Positions 9,090-13,781 of a DNA stretch of 14,283 nt are shown piece by piece. Made by a program: the position numbers and the translations under genes. The stretch comes from an uncultured bacterium (GTDB lineage: Bacteria; Patescibacteria; Paceibacteria; UBA9973; Zambryskibacteraceae): positions 1 to 14,283 of the forward strand of contig CAIXDB010000066.1 of NCBI GenBank assembly GCA_903918125.1. The letters are read 5' to 3'. The notes under the pieces are model-generated. The model had not been told where the DNA came from. It did no database searches and saw only the letters and a list, made by a program, of their open reading frames with translations. Each line of letters starts with the position of its first letter. The stretch's first letter is position 1.

Positions 9090-10544
9090 ATGATCGATCT
9101 CACTACATTGACCATTGCCGGTGCACGCAAGAAACTGGATGCAAAAGAATTCACGGCGCGTGAGCTCGCGGAAGCGTATCTCGCAGAAATACAAAAGAAA
9201 AATCCGGAGGTGAACGCATACCTCGAAGTGTACGACGACGTACTTGCGCAAGCGGACGCGGCAGATGCGAAAATTGCGGCGGGGGATGTGCAGGTGCTGA
9301 CAGGAATTCCACTGGCGATAAAAGACAATATTTTAATCACCGGAAAGCGGGCGACATCGGCGTCGAAAATTTTGGAAGGTTTTGTTGCGCCATACGACGC
9401 GACAGTTATTGACAAATTGAAAAAACAGGGCGCGGTGTTTCTCGGTCGCACAAACATGGACGAGTTTGCCATGGGCGGTTCGACGGAGAACTCGGCATTC
9501 GGCGTGACGCGAAATCCGGCGGATACCGAGCGTGTTGCCGGCGGTTCGTCCGGTGGCTCGGTTGCGGCGGTGGCGATGCATGGCGCACTGGCCGCGCTCG
9601 GCTCGGATACGGGCGGTTCGGTGCGTGAGCCCTCGGCGTTTTGCGGAGTGGTCGGGCTCAAGCCGACCTACGGGCGTGTCTCGCGTCACGGTCTCATGGC
9701 GATGGGATCGTCACTCGACTGCATCGGTCCGGTCACAAACACGGTCACGGACGCGGAAATTTTATTCAACGCAATCAAAGGTCACGACCCTCTCGACGGC
9801 ACGACATATCCCGACGGCTTGTATCCGAAACCGGCGAAGAAGCCACATCTTGTCATCGGTGTGCCGTATCATATTCTCGAACAAGACGGTATCGACCCAG
9901 GCGTGCGCAAAAACTTCGACCAGTCAATCGAGCGACTGAAAAAAGCCGGTTACGAAATTCGCGACATCTCACTGCCCATGATTCACTACTCGCTCGCGGT
10001 GTATTATATTCTCATGCCCGCCGAAGTGTCGTCCAACATGGCGCGCTTCGACGGTGTGAAATACGGCATGCACGTCGACGGCAAAGATTTGCTTGCCGAC
10101 TATGTCAAAACGCGCGGGCAAGGATTCGGGCCGGAAGTGCGCCGACGAATTCTCATCGGCACGTACGTCCTCTCAACCGGCTACTATGACTCGTACTACG
10201 GCAAGGCACTTCTCCTGCGTCAGAAAATTTCCGACGACTTCGCCCGCGCGTTTGCCGACGTTGACGCCATCGCCACACCGACCACGCCGAGTCCCGCATG
10301 GAAAATCGGCGAGAGAGGCGACCCGCTGTCCGTGTATCTCGCCGATATTTTCACCGTCACCGCAAACATCGTCGGCATTCCGGCAGTCTCGCTCCCTTCC
10401 GGCACGGTTCCCGTAGGCGCATCATCCGCGAATGGCACATCTTCCGCCGGCGACAAAAATCTCCCTGTCGGCCTCCAACTCATGTCGTCTCACGATCGCG
10501 AAGACATCCTCTTCGAAATCGGCAAGAAGTTTTTAAACGAATAA
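9090..10544 (+). CDS. gatA: Asp-tRNA(Asn)/Glu-tRNA(Gln) amidotransferase subunit A
   Basis: The glutaminase subunit of GatCAB, of the amidase-signature family, which frees ammonia from glutamine for tRNA-dependent transamidation. The 484-residue length is typical. The Ser-cis-Ser-Lys triad is visible: Lys78 in LAIKDNI, the cis-Ser in GGSSGGS (Ser153/154), and the nucleophile Ser177 in SDTGGSVRE. GLKPTYGRVSRHG follows (189-201) and GLQLMSS lies near the C-terminus. The start is ATG 9090 because the peptide begins MIDLTTLTIAGARKKL, as expected. No Shine-Dalgarno site is present. Translation probably depends on the nearby gatC stop. gatB must lie elsewhere for a working enzyme. Confidence 0.96.
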   Translation: MIDLTTLTIAGARKKLDAKEFTARELAEAYLAEIQKKNPEVNAYLEVYDDVLAQADAADAKIAAGDVQVLTGIPLAIKDNILITGKRATSASKILEGFVAPYDATVIDKLKKQGAVFLGRTNMDEFAMGGSTENSAFGVTRNPADTERVAGGSSGGSVAAVAMHGALAALGSDTGGSVREPSAFCGVVGLKPTYGRVSRHGLMAMGSSLDCIGPVTNTVTDAEILFNAIKGHDPLDGTTYPDGLYPKPAKKPHLVIGVPYHILEQDGIDPGVRKNFDQSIERLKKAGYEIRDISLPMIHYSLAVYYILMPAEVSSNMARFDGVKYGMHVDGKDLLADYVKTRGQGFGPEVRRRILIGTYVLSTGYYDSYYGKALLLRQKISDDFARAFADVDAIATPTTPSPAWKIGERGDPLSVYLADIFTVTANIVGIPAVSLPSGTVPVGASSANGTSSAGDKNLPVGLQLMSSHDREDILFEIGKKFLNE

Positions 10545-10561
10545 AGTTTTTTATTTTGTTA

Positions 10562-10567
10562 TATAAT
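10562..10567 (+). promoter_or_regulatory. Consensus -10 box (leaderless gene)
   Basis: A perfect TATAAT ends 7 nt before the ATG at 10575 in an AT-rich gap after gatA. The transcript would start at or next to the ATG. No clear -35 was found and there is no Shine-Dalgarno sequence. Confidence 0.6.
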
Positions 10568-10574
10568 TAGTGGC

Positions 10575-11537
10575 ATGGCAGATGAACCAAAACCAGCCGG
10601 GGCTCCGAACGGGGCGCCAAAACCAACAGCACCTGCGCCCGCATCATCGGGAGGCGATCCATTTGTGGAGATGGTGTCGATCGTCGGCGGAATTTTCATC
10701 CTGCTCTACATTTTGAATGCGTTGGTTGTCACCGTCACGTCGAGCGCGCTATTTTCGCACGGTTTGCAAGGTCTCACTCCGCAGGGAATTATTCTCGACC
10801 ACACGCGACCGATCGCGTCGCTCGCCAACCCGCTCGGTGTCAGTGTCGTGGCACTGCACACGCTCACTGTGTACAACAACCCCGGCGAGACGAAAGTGGG
10901 TACGCAGGCGCTCAACGCGCGCGGGAAAATTCTCCAAGGTCCGGTGGAGGTTGGTGGCGTGAATTATTATTACGTCGACTTCGTGACCGGTCCAGACGGC
11001 TGGGTTGCGGAGGGCGACATCGGGTTTCTCATGAGCGAACCGACCACACTCGAGCTCATCATCATGCAATTCTGGGCTCTGCTTTCCATTTTGAAAATAA
11101 TTTCTTTCATTGTGTCCGTGTGCGCCGTGGCGTACCTCGTGTATGTTATTCGGCGCCTGACGGCATTGCGCGCGAACGAGCGGAAACTTTTGTATCCGGA
11201 ATCGGCGACGCGGACGACCGTGGTTAATCCGAAATGGGAACGCGTTCTCGCCCATGTCGAATCGCAAAACGAAAACGATTGGCGACTGGCGATACTTGAA
11301 GCGGATATCATCCTCGCCGACCTGCTCGGTATGTTGTCATTGCCCGGCGACACCATAGCCGACAAACTGAAGGCCATTGAGCAGAGTGATTTTACGACTA
11401 TAGACAAGGCGTGGGAAGCGCATAAAGTTCGCAACCAAATCGCGCACGAAGGCGCCGACTTCCAACTCTCGCAACGCGAAGCACGACGGGTGGTGGAGTT
11501 GTATCGGGTGGTGTTTGAGGAGTTTAAGATAATTTAG
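10575..11537 (+). CDS. Membrane protein with outer SH3-like and cytoplasmic HEPN-like domains
   Basis: A 320-residue protein not tied to a named family here. The order is: a Pro/Ala-rich N-terminus (1-28); a membrane helix (~33-57); an outer segment (~58-155) with a small beta-rich SH3b-like domain (VVALHTLTVYNNPGETKVGTQ, then YYYVDFVTGPDGWVAEGDIG); a second membrane helix (~160-192); and a cytoplasmic helical domain (~215-320). The last domain ends with WEAHKVRNQIAHEG, which contains R286-N-x3-H291, the RNxxxH motif of HEPN domains; HEPN proteins are often RNases but many are inactive. SH3b domains often bind cell wall peptides, so the layout suggests an envelope sensor tethered to an intracellular helical domain. 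That is inference. No antitoxin-like partner (MNT) is adjacent. It has its own -10 box and stands alone between gatA and the tRNA region. Confidence 0.8.
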   Translation: MADEPKPAGAPNGAPKPTAPAPASSGGDPFVEMVSIVGGIFILLYILNALVVTVTSSALFSHGLQGLTPQGIILDHTRPIASLANPLGVSVVALHTLTVYNNPGETKVGTQALNARGKILQGPVEVGGVNYYYVDFVTGPDGWVAEGDIGFLMSEPTTLELIIMQFWALLSILKIISFIVSVCAVAYLVYVIRRLTALRANERKLLYPESATRTTVVNPKWERVLAHVESQNENDWRLAILEADIILADLLGMLSLPGDTIADKLKAIEQSDFTTIDKAWEAHKVRNQIAHEGADFQLSQREARRVVELYRVVFEEFKII

Positions 11538-11559
11538 TATGGGGCTGGAACCACGCTTG

Positions 11560-11602
11560 GTCAGGAATATTTTGCTCGCCGTCGCGAGCAAAATTTCCCG
11601 AC
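11560..11602. terminator. Long hairpin after the SH3/HEPN gene
   Basis: A perfect 11-bp stem (11569-11579 with 11584-11594, loop CGTC) extends outward to 11560-11602 with one mismatch and one bulge. It starts 23 bp after the TAG at 11535-11537. There is no clean T-tract, so it may act as a terminator, an mRNA 3'-end stabiliser, or both. Confidence 0.5.
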
Positions 11603-11613
11603 CCGGCCTCGCT

Positions 11614-11635
11614 TGTTTTTTCTGCTGAAAAAACA
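11614..11635. repeat. A/T-stem hairpin
   Basis: TGTTTTTTC and GAAAAAACA form a perfect 9-bp stem with a TGCT loop. Together with the hairpins at 11560-11602 and 11660-11681 it forms a row of three short hairpins after the SH3/HEPN gene. A role is not evident. Confidence 0.5.
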
Positions 11636-11646
11636 TAGCTCCGGCT

Positions 11647-11761
11647 TGCAAGTCGTGACGGAGGCAGAGCAGTCTGCCTCCTGTCCCGCAACAAGATAAC
11701 AAAAACGCCTTTCCGGTTACGGAGGCGTTTTTCTTTTCTTGTTGCGGGACCACGACTTGCA
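11647..11761. repeat. Interrupted inverted repeat copying the tRNA 3' end
   Basis: The right arm (11737-11761, 25 bp) covers the end of the T loop, the T-arm 3' side, the acceptor 3' strand and the first trailer bases of the minus-strand tRNA-fMet. Its inverted copy on the left is split in two: 11647-11657 (11 bp, perfect) and 11683-11696 (14 bp, perfect). A 25-nt insert (11658-11682) separates them and carries the perfect 9-bp hairpin 11660-11681 (loop GCAG). The terminator hairpin 11701-11732 sits at the centre. Confidence 0.85.
11701..11740. terminator. Bidirectional terminator of tRNA-fMet
   Basis: AAAAACGCCT (11701-11710) pairs with AGGCGTTTTT (11723-11732); inside, CCG/CGG closes a GTTA loop. 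On the minus strand it follows the tRNA 3' end by ~9 nt and ends in TTTTTG. On the plus strand it ends in TTTTTCTTTTC. It suits termination in both directions. Confidence 0.85.
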
Positions 11762-12084
11762 CGTGGGCCTCAAGGTTATGCATACCACTATAGCTTTCGC
11801 TACCATTCAAACTGTTTTGTTTGTGGTCTGGACTATACCATCTCCATTTTTAAATTGCTTCAAAAGTAAGGAGTTCACCATCTAGTCTCTACACATTTTC
11901 TGATTTTGTTTTTACACAATACCAGGTTTAGCTCGGGATTATCTTTCTCGCTACACCATTTTAATTTCTTAAAAAAGCATACAAAGAGAGGACTTCTCCG
12001 AATTTGGCGAATGCGCACCCTGCCGTTTCCGGTAGGGGGGCCCATTATGTCGAGCCTTGCGAGCTACTACTGCTCCATCCCGCT
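11742..12084 (-). tRNA. Initiator tRNA-Met(CAU), interrupted by a group I intron
   Basis: The 5' exon (12084-12053) and 3' exon (11780-11742) join into a 71-nt tRNA. Acceptor pairs 2-7 are perfect (GCGGGA with TCCCGC) and position 1 x 72 is A x A unpaired, an initiator hallmark. The D stem is GAGC/GCTC with A11-U24, also initiator-type. The anticodon stem CAAGG/CCTTG has loop CTCATAA (anticodon CAT), a 4-nt variable loop follows, and the T stem is CCACG/CGTGG. The discriminator is A73 and CCA is not encoded. Odd points: the D loop is only 7 nt (AGTAGTA, lacking a GG pair), the T loop reads TGCAAGT with G at position 55, and the anticodon stem has two, not three, stacked G-C pairs at 29-31. 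The intron lies between U33 and C34. A -35/-10 promoter upstream and a terminator downstream support a working gene. Confidence 0.88.
11781..12052 (-). ncRNA. Group I self-splicing intron in the tRNA-fMet anticodon loop
   Basis: A ~272-nt element read on the minus strand. The 5' exon ends in U (12053) and the intron ends in G (11781), as group I rules require. P1: exon GGCT pairs with GGCC at 12042-12039, giving the U.G pair at the splice site. P2: a hairpin at 12037-12018 with a GAAA loop. P4: TTCGG (12002-11998) with CCGAG (11936-11932); the latter lies in AATCCCGAGCTAAACC, the conserved Q-type element also known from trnL introns. P7: GACTA (11887-11883) within GTAGAGACTAGATGG pairs with TAGTC (11835-11831) within GGTATAGTCCAGACC. 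P8: CTCC/GGAG (11873-11870, 11845-11842). P9: ACCAC (11827-11823) with GTGGT (11788-11784), enclosing a TAGC-GAAA-GCTA hairpin. I could not place P3, P5 or P6 with certainty. No homing endonuclease is encoded. It is probably of the small bacterial tRNA type (IC3-like). Confidence 0.87.
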
Positions 12085-12090
12085 ACCGAC

Positions 12091-12119
12091 ACTATACAGT
12101 AATTATCTACAGCCCGCAA
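12091..12119 (-). promoter_or_regulatory. Promoter of tRNA-fMet
   Basis: On the minus strand TTGCGG (12119-12114) is followed by a 17-bp spacer and TATAGT (12096-12091), which ends 6 nt before tRNA position 1 (12084). Transcription would begin at, or within a nucleotide or two of, the mature 5' end. It lies back to back with the promoter of the gene at 12196. Confidence 0.75.
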
Positions 12120-12142
12120 GGTTGAGTGTGCATAATAAGTTC

Positions 12143-12170
12143 TTGTCAGTTTACAAAGTATCGCTATTGT
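12143..12170 (+). promoter_or_regulatory. Promoter of the small membrane protein gene
   Basis: TTGTCA (12143-12148), a 16-bp spacer and TATTGT (12165-12170) form a moderate promoter. It diverges from the tRNA-fMet promoter, with 23 bp between the two -35 boxes. The resulting mRNA would have a leader of ~20 nt. Confidence 0.5.
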
Positions 12171-12184
12171 GATTAGATAACCGC

Positions 12185-12189
12185 AGGAG
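12185..12189 (+). promoter_or_regulatory. Shine-Dalgarno site
   Basis: AGGAG lies 6 nt before ATG 12196, an ideal distance. It is the only clear Shine-Dalgarno site noticed in this window, where most starts are leaderless or translationally coupled. It fixes the start of the following gene. Confidence 0.8.
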
Positions 12190-12195
12190 AAACGT

Positions 12196-12705
12196 ATGGA
12201 CGATATTATTGAACTTTTTGCAGCGATTTGTTTGCTTGGCTTGGTCGCACTTTGTATCTGTGACGGCAATAAAAAAGCTGAGCTCGAGCGTCTGGAGGAA
12301 CCGCAGGATCGTGTGGACTTTCAGAAGTTTTTTGATACTCCGGTGTTGGACGCCGGCGTAAACGGTACGGATGAACAGCGTCTAGCAAGAAAAATCATGG
12401 ATGCAAAAGTTAAGGCAACACTTCTTCCACTCGCTCAATCCGGTGCTAGCTTAGAAAAAGAGCTTGCTGGGTTGCGAGAGGTGGTGGACGAGCACACTGA
12501 TTTAAACGAGCGAAAAAATCGTATCGCGTCAGCCGAAAAAAACCTGAACAACCTCAAGGCGCAGTTCACAAGAGAAATTCATGTCGCCGATCGGTTCGAT
12601 TATAACAGCGAGTATCACGAAGTGTACGAGCGGTTAAAATACGACCAACCAACTGAGTGGTCGTGGGTTGTACGGGAAATTCAATCCGCCGGTCCATCGT
12701 GGTGA
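12196..12705 (+). CDS. Small membrane-anchored coiled-coil protein of unknown function
   Basis: A 169-residue protein of no family I recognise. An N-terminal hydrophobic helix (~5-22, IELFAAICLLGLVALCI, with two cysteines) is followed by a charged, mostly helical cytoplasmic or outer part. Residues ~60-130 are rich in Glu, Lys, Arg, Ala and Leu (DEQRLARKIMDAKVKATLLP, then ERKNRIASAEKNLNNLKAQF), consistent with a coiled coil. The C-terminal ~40 residues are aromatic (FDYNSEYHEVYERLKYD, TEWSWVV). It is monocistronic, with its own promoter, a strong ribosome binding site and an intrinsic terminator, so it is probably well expressed. Topology, partner and role cannot be told from sequence. Confidence 0.75.
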   Translation: MDDIIELFAAICLLGLVALCICDGNKKAELERLEEPQDRVDFQKFFDTPVLDAGVNGTDEQRLARKIMDAKVKATLLPLAQSGASLEKELAGLREVVDEHTDLNERKNRIASAEKNLNNLKAQFTREIHVADRFDYNSEYHEVYERLKYDQPTEWSWVVREIQSAGPSW

Positions 12706-12710
12706 TGGTG

Positions 12711-12749
12711 TGTCGCGTAGGCCTATGTTGGTCTACGCGACATTTTTTT
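12711..12749 (+). terminator. Intrinsic terminator
   Basis: TGTCGCGTAGGCC (12711-12723) pairs with GGTCTACGCGACA (12730-12742) over 13 bp including one G.T pair, with a 6-nt loop, and is followed by a 7-T tract (12743-12749). It is a textbook terminator 5 bp after the TGA of the preceding gene. Confidence 0.93.
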
Positions 12750-12813
12750 CGACATCTACATGATTTTCTGTTATATTGCTTGTATTGTCTGACATAAAAA
12801 AGAGACACTTGAC

Positions 12814-12884
12814 GCCGGCGTAGTTTAATGGTAAAACATGAGACTCATAAGCTTAAAACGATGGTTCGATTCCATCCGTCGGCA
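12814..12884 (+). tRNA. tRNA-Met(CAU), elongator type (tRNA-Ile2 not excluded)
   Basis: A 71-nt cloverleaf. The acceptor GCCGGCG/CGTCGGC has one G.U, the D arm is GTTT-AATGGTA-AAAC, the anticodon loop is CTCATAA (anticodon CAT), the T arm is GATGG-TTCGATT-CCATC, and the discriminator is A. G1-C72 is paired and position 11 is T, so it is not an initiator. The anticodon stem TGAGA/GCTTA is weak, with A31 x G39 unpaired and a G28.U42. CCA is not encoded. A CAT anticodon can also mean tRNA-Ile2 with lysidine; sequence alone does not settle this. A weak upstream promoter (TTGTAT at 12780-12785) may exist. Confidence 0.85.
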
Positions 12885-12902
12885 CAGCAATTCGAAAAAA
12901 TT

Positions 12903-12930
12903 TTGTTTCCCTCCCATTTCGTGCTACCAT
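12903..12930 (+). promoter_or_regulatory. Promoter of the cytidylate-kinase-like gene (leaderless)
   Basis: TTGTTT (12903-12908), a 16-bp spacer and TACCAT (12925-12930), which ends 5 nt before ATG 12936. There is no ribosome binding site. The layout matches the other leaderless genes here. Confidence 0.5.
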
Positions 12931-12935
12931 ACATC

Positions 12936-13508
12936 ATGGCACGAGAGTATCATTTTCGGAATCAAATCTCCATAACTGCGGACTCGGGCGTCGGCTCCAC
13001 GACGACTGCAAAACGTTTGCACGAACGTCTCGGTCTTTCGCCGTGGCGATGGGTCAACGCGGGTGCCATCATGCGGATGTTTGCCGGCGAGTTGCACATG
13101 ACCATCGAGGAGTTCACCGTCTACAACTCGACCCATCTCGCGGAAAAGTTTGACGAGCGATGCGACGACATGATACGAACATTTGGCGAGCACGACTACG
13201 TCATATTTGAAGGTCGCCTCGTGCATCACTTCGCGCCGTATGCATTTCACGTGCGACTGGTCTGCAATCCGCGAGTGCGTGCCGAGCGTCGCGCACGGGA
13301 TATGCCGGGCGCGACTGTCGACGATGTGTTACGGAAAATCCTGGCACGCGATGAGTTGAACCGTGTGCGATATGAAAAAATTTACGGGCGAGACGTGCTC
13401 TGGACCGATAATCAATTCGACCTTGTACTCGACACCGGTGTTCTGTCCCCGGACGAGATTGCCGTGAAGATAATCGAGGGGCACAAAAAGTGGGTGGCGG
13501 GGAAGTAA
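12936..13508 (+). CDS. Cytidylate-kinase-like P-loop NMP kinase
   Basis: A 190-residue P-loop protein resembling the short (archaeal-type) cytidylate kinase and cytidylate-kinase-like proteins, which phosphorylate CMP/dCMP with ATP. The N-terminus ISITADSGVGSTTTAKRLHERLGL (11-34, P-loop at 16-23) matches the pattern, but the Walker A lysine is replaced: GSTT instead of GKST, as in archaeal Cmk proteins that read GSGTTT. An AGAIMRMFA segment (42-50) fits the NMP-binding site. FEGRLVHHFA (91-100) and RVRAERRARD (113-122) fit the core and lid regions. ATG 12936 was chosen over starts inside the tRNA because the upstream codons read through tRNA-Met and a -10-like box precedes this ATG by 5 nt. 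Broad kinase fold is confident; substrate is less so. Confidence 0.8.
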   Translation: MAREYHFRNQISITADSGVGSTTTAKRLHERLGLSPWRWVNAGAIMRMFAGELHMTIEEFTVYNSTHLAEKFDERCDDMIRTFGEHDYVIFEGRLVHHFAPYAFHVRLVCNPRVRAERRARDMPGATVDDVLRKILARDELNRVRYEKIYGRDVLWTDNQFDLVLDTGVLSPDEIAVKIIEGHKKWVAGK

Positions 13509-13512
13509 CTCT

Positions 13513-13539
13513 TTGAAATTGTGCGATTTTATGTATAAT
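13513..13539 (+). promoter_or_regulatory. Promoter of tRNA-Asp
   Basis: TTGAAA (13513-13518), a 15-bp spacer and a perfect TATAAT (13534-13539). The expected transcript carries a ~70-nt leader before the tRNA, with a small hairpin (TGTATT-CGAGA-AATACA, near 13581-13597), to be removed by 5' processing. Confidence 0.65.
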
Positions 13540-13614
13540 AGGTTGGGTACGTCAAATCTCTTCCTACAGAGAAAAAAAGATGTATTCGAGAAATACAAGA
13601 GAAGTATTGACAAT

Positions 13615-13689
13615 GTGGCCGTGGTGTAGCCTGGTTAACACGATTCCCTGTCACGGAATAGATCGCCGGTTCAAATCCGGTCGGCCACG
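13615..13689 (+). tRNA. tRNA-Asp(GUC)
   Basis: A 75-nt cloverleaf with every arm matched. The acceptor GTGGCCG/CGGCCAC is perfect, the D arm is GTGT-AGCCTGGTTA-ACAC, the anticodon arm ATTCC-CTGTCAC-GGAAT has anticodon GTC, the variable loop is 5 nt, the T arm is GCCGG-TTCAAAT-CCGGT, and the discriminator is G73, the aspartate identity base. CCA is not encoded. Confidence 0.96.
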
Positions 13690-13697
13690 CATCACAC

Positions 13698-13730
13698 AAC
13701 AAAGCCTGCCACGTCGGCAGGTTTTGTCTT
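13698..13730. terminator. Bidirectional terminator after tRNA-Asp
   Basis: CCTGCC (13705-13710) pairs with GGCAGG (13716-13721) around a 5-nt loop; flanking ACAAA/TTTTGT extend it past a bulged G. Plus-strand T's follow (TTTTGTCTT). On the minus strand CTTTGTTGTG follows, so it may also end the surface protein gene converging from the right. Confidence 0.75.
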
Positions 13731-13781
13731 CACGGGTTATCACGTTTTGCGGTTCGTCCGCGTGCGCCCACGATATCGCTG

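Noticed and set aside
8781..10544. Broken gatCAB operon because gatB is missing
   Set aside because: gatB often lies apart from gatCA in small genomes; nothing at the gatA end suggests deletion.
10575..11537. Toxin-antitoxin or defence module based on the HEPN-like motif
   Set aside because: No MNT or other partner gene is adjacent, and the domain is membrane-tethered beside housekeeping genes; the motif alone is not enough.
11337..11810. A 157-codon minus-strand open frame
   Set aside because: It overlaps the end of the SH3/HEPN gene and the tRNA 3' exon; the peptide is a shadow of those features.
11906..12172. An 88-codon plus-strand open frame across the tRNA-fMet region
   Set aside because: It lies opposite the group I intron and 5' exon, has no ribosome site or promoter of its own, and its peptide looks like no protein family.
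12828..12935. N-terminal extension of the kinase-like gene into tRNA-Met
   Set aside because: The frame is open through the tRNA by chance; the family's N-terminus begins near ATG 12936, which has its own -10-like box.
13607..13612. A perfect TTGACA just before tRNA-Asp
   Set aside because: No -10 lies 15-19 bp downstream (the place falls inside the tRNA), and a better promoter exists at 13513-13539.
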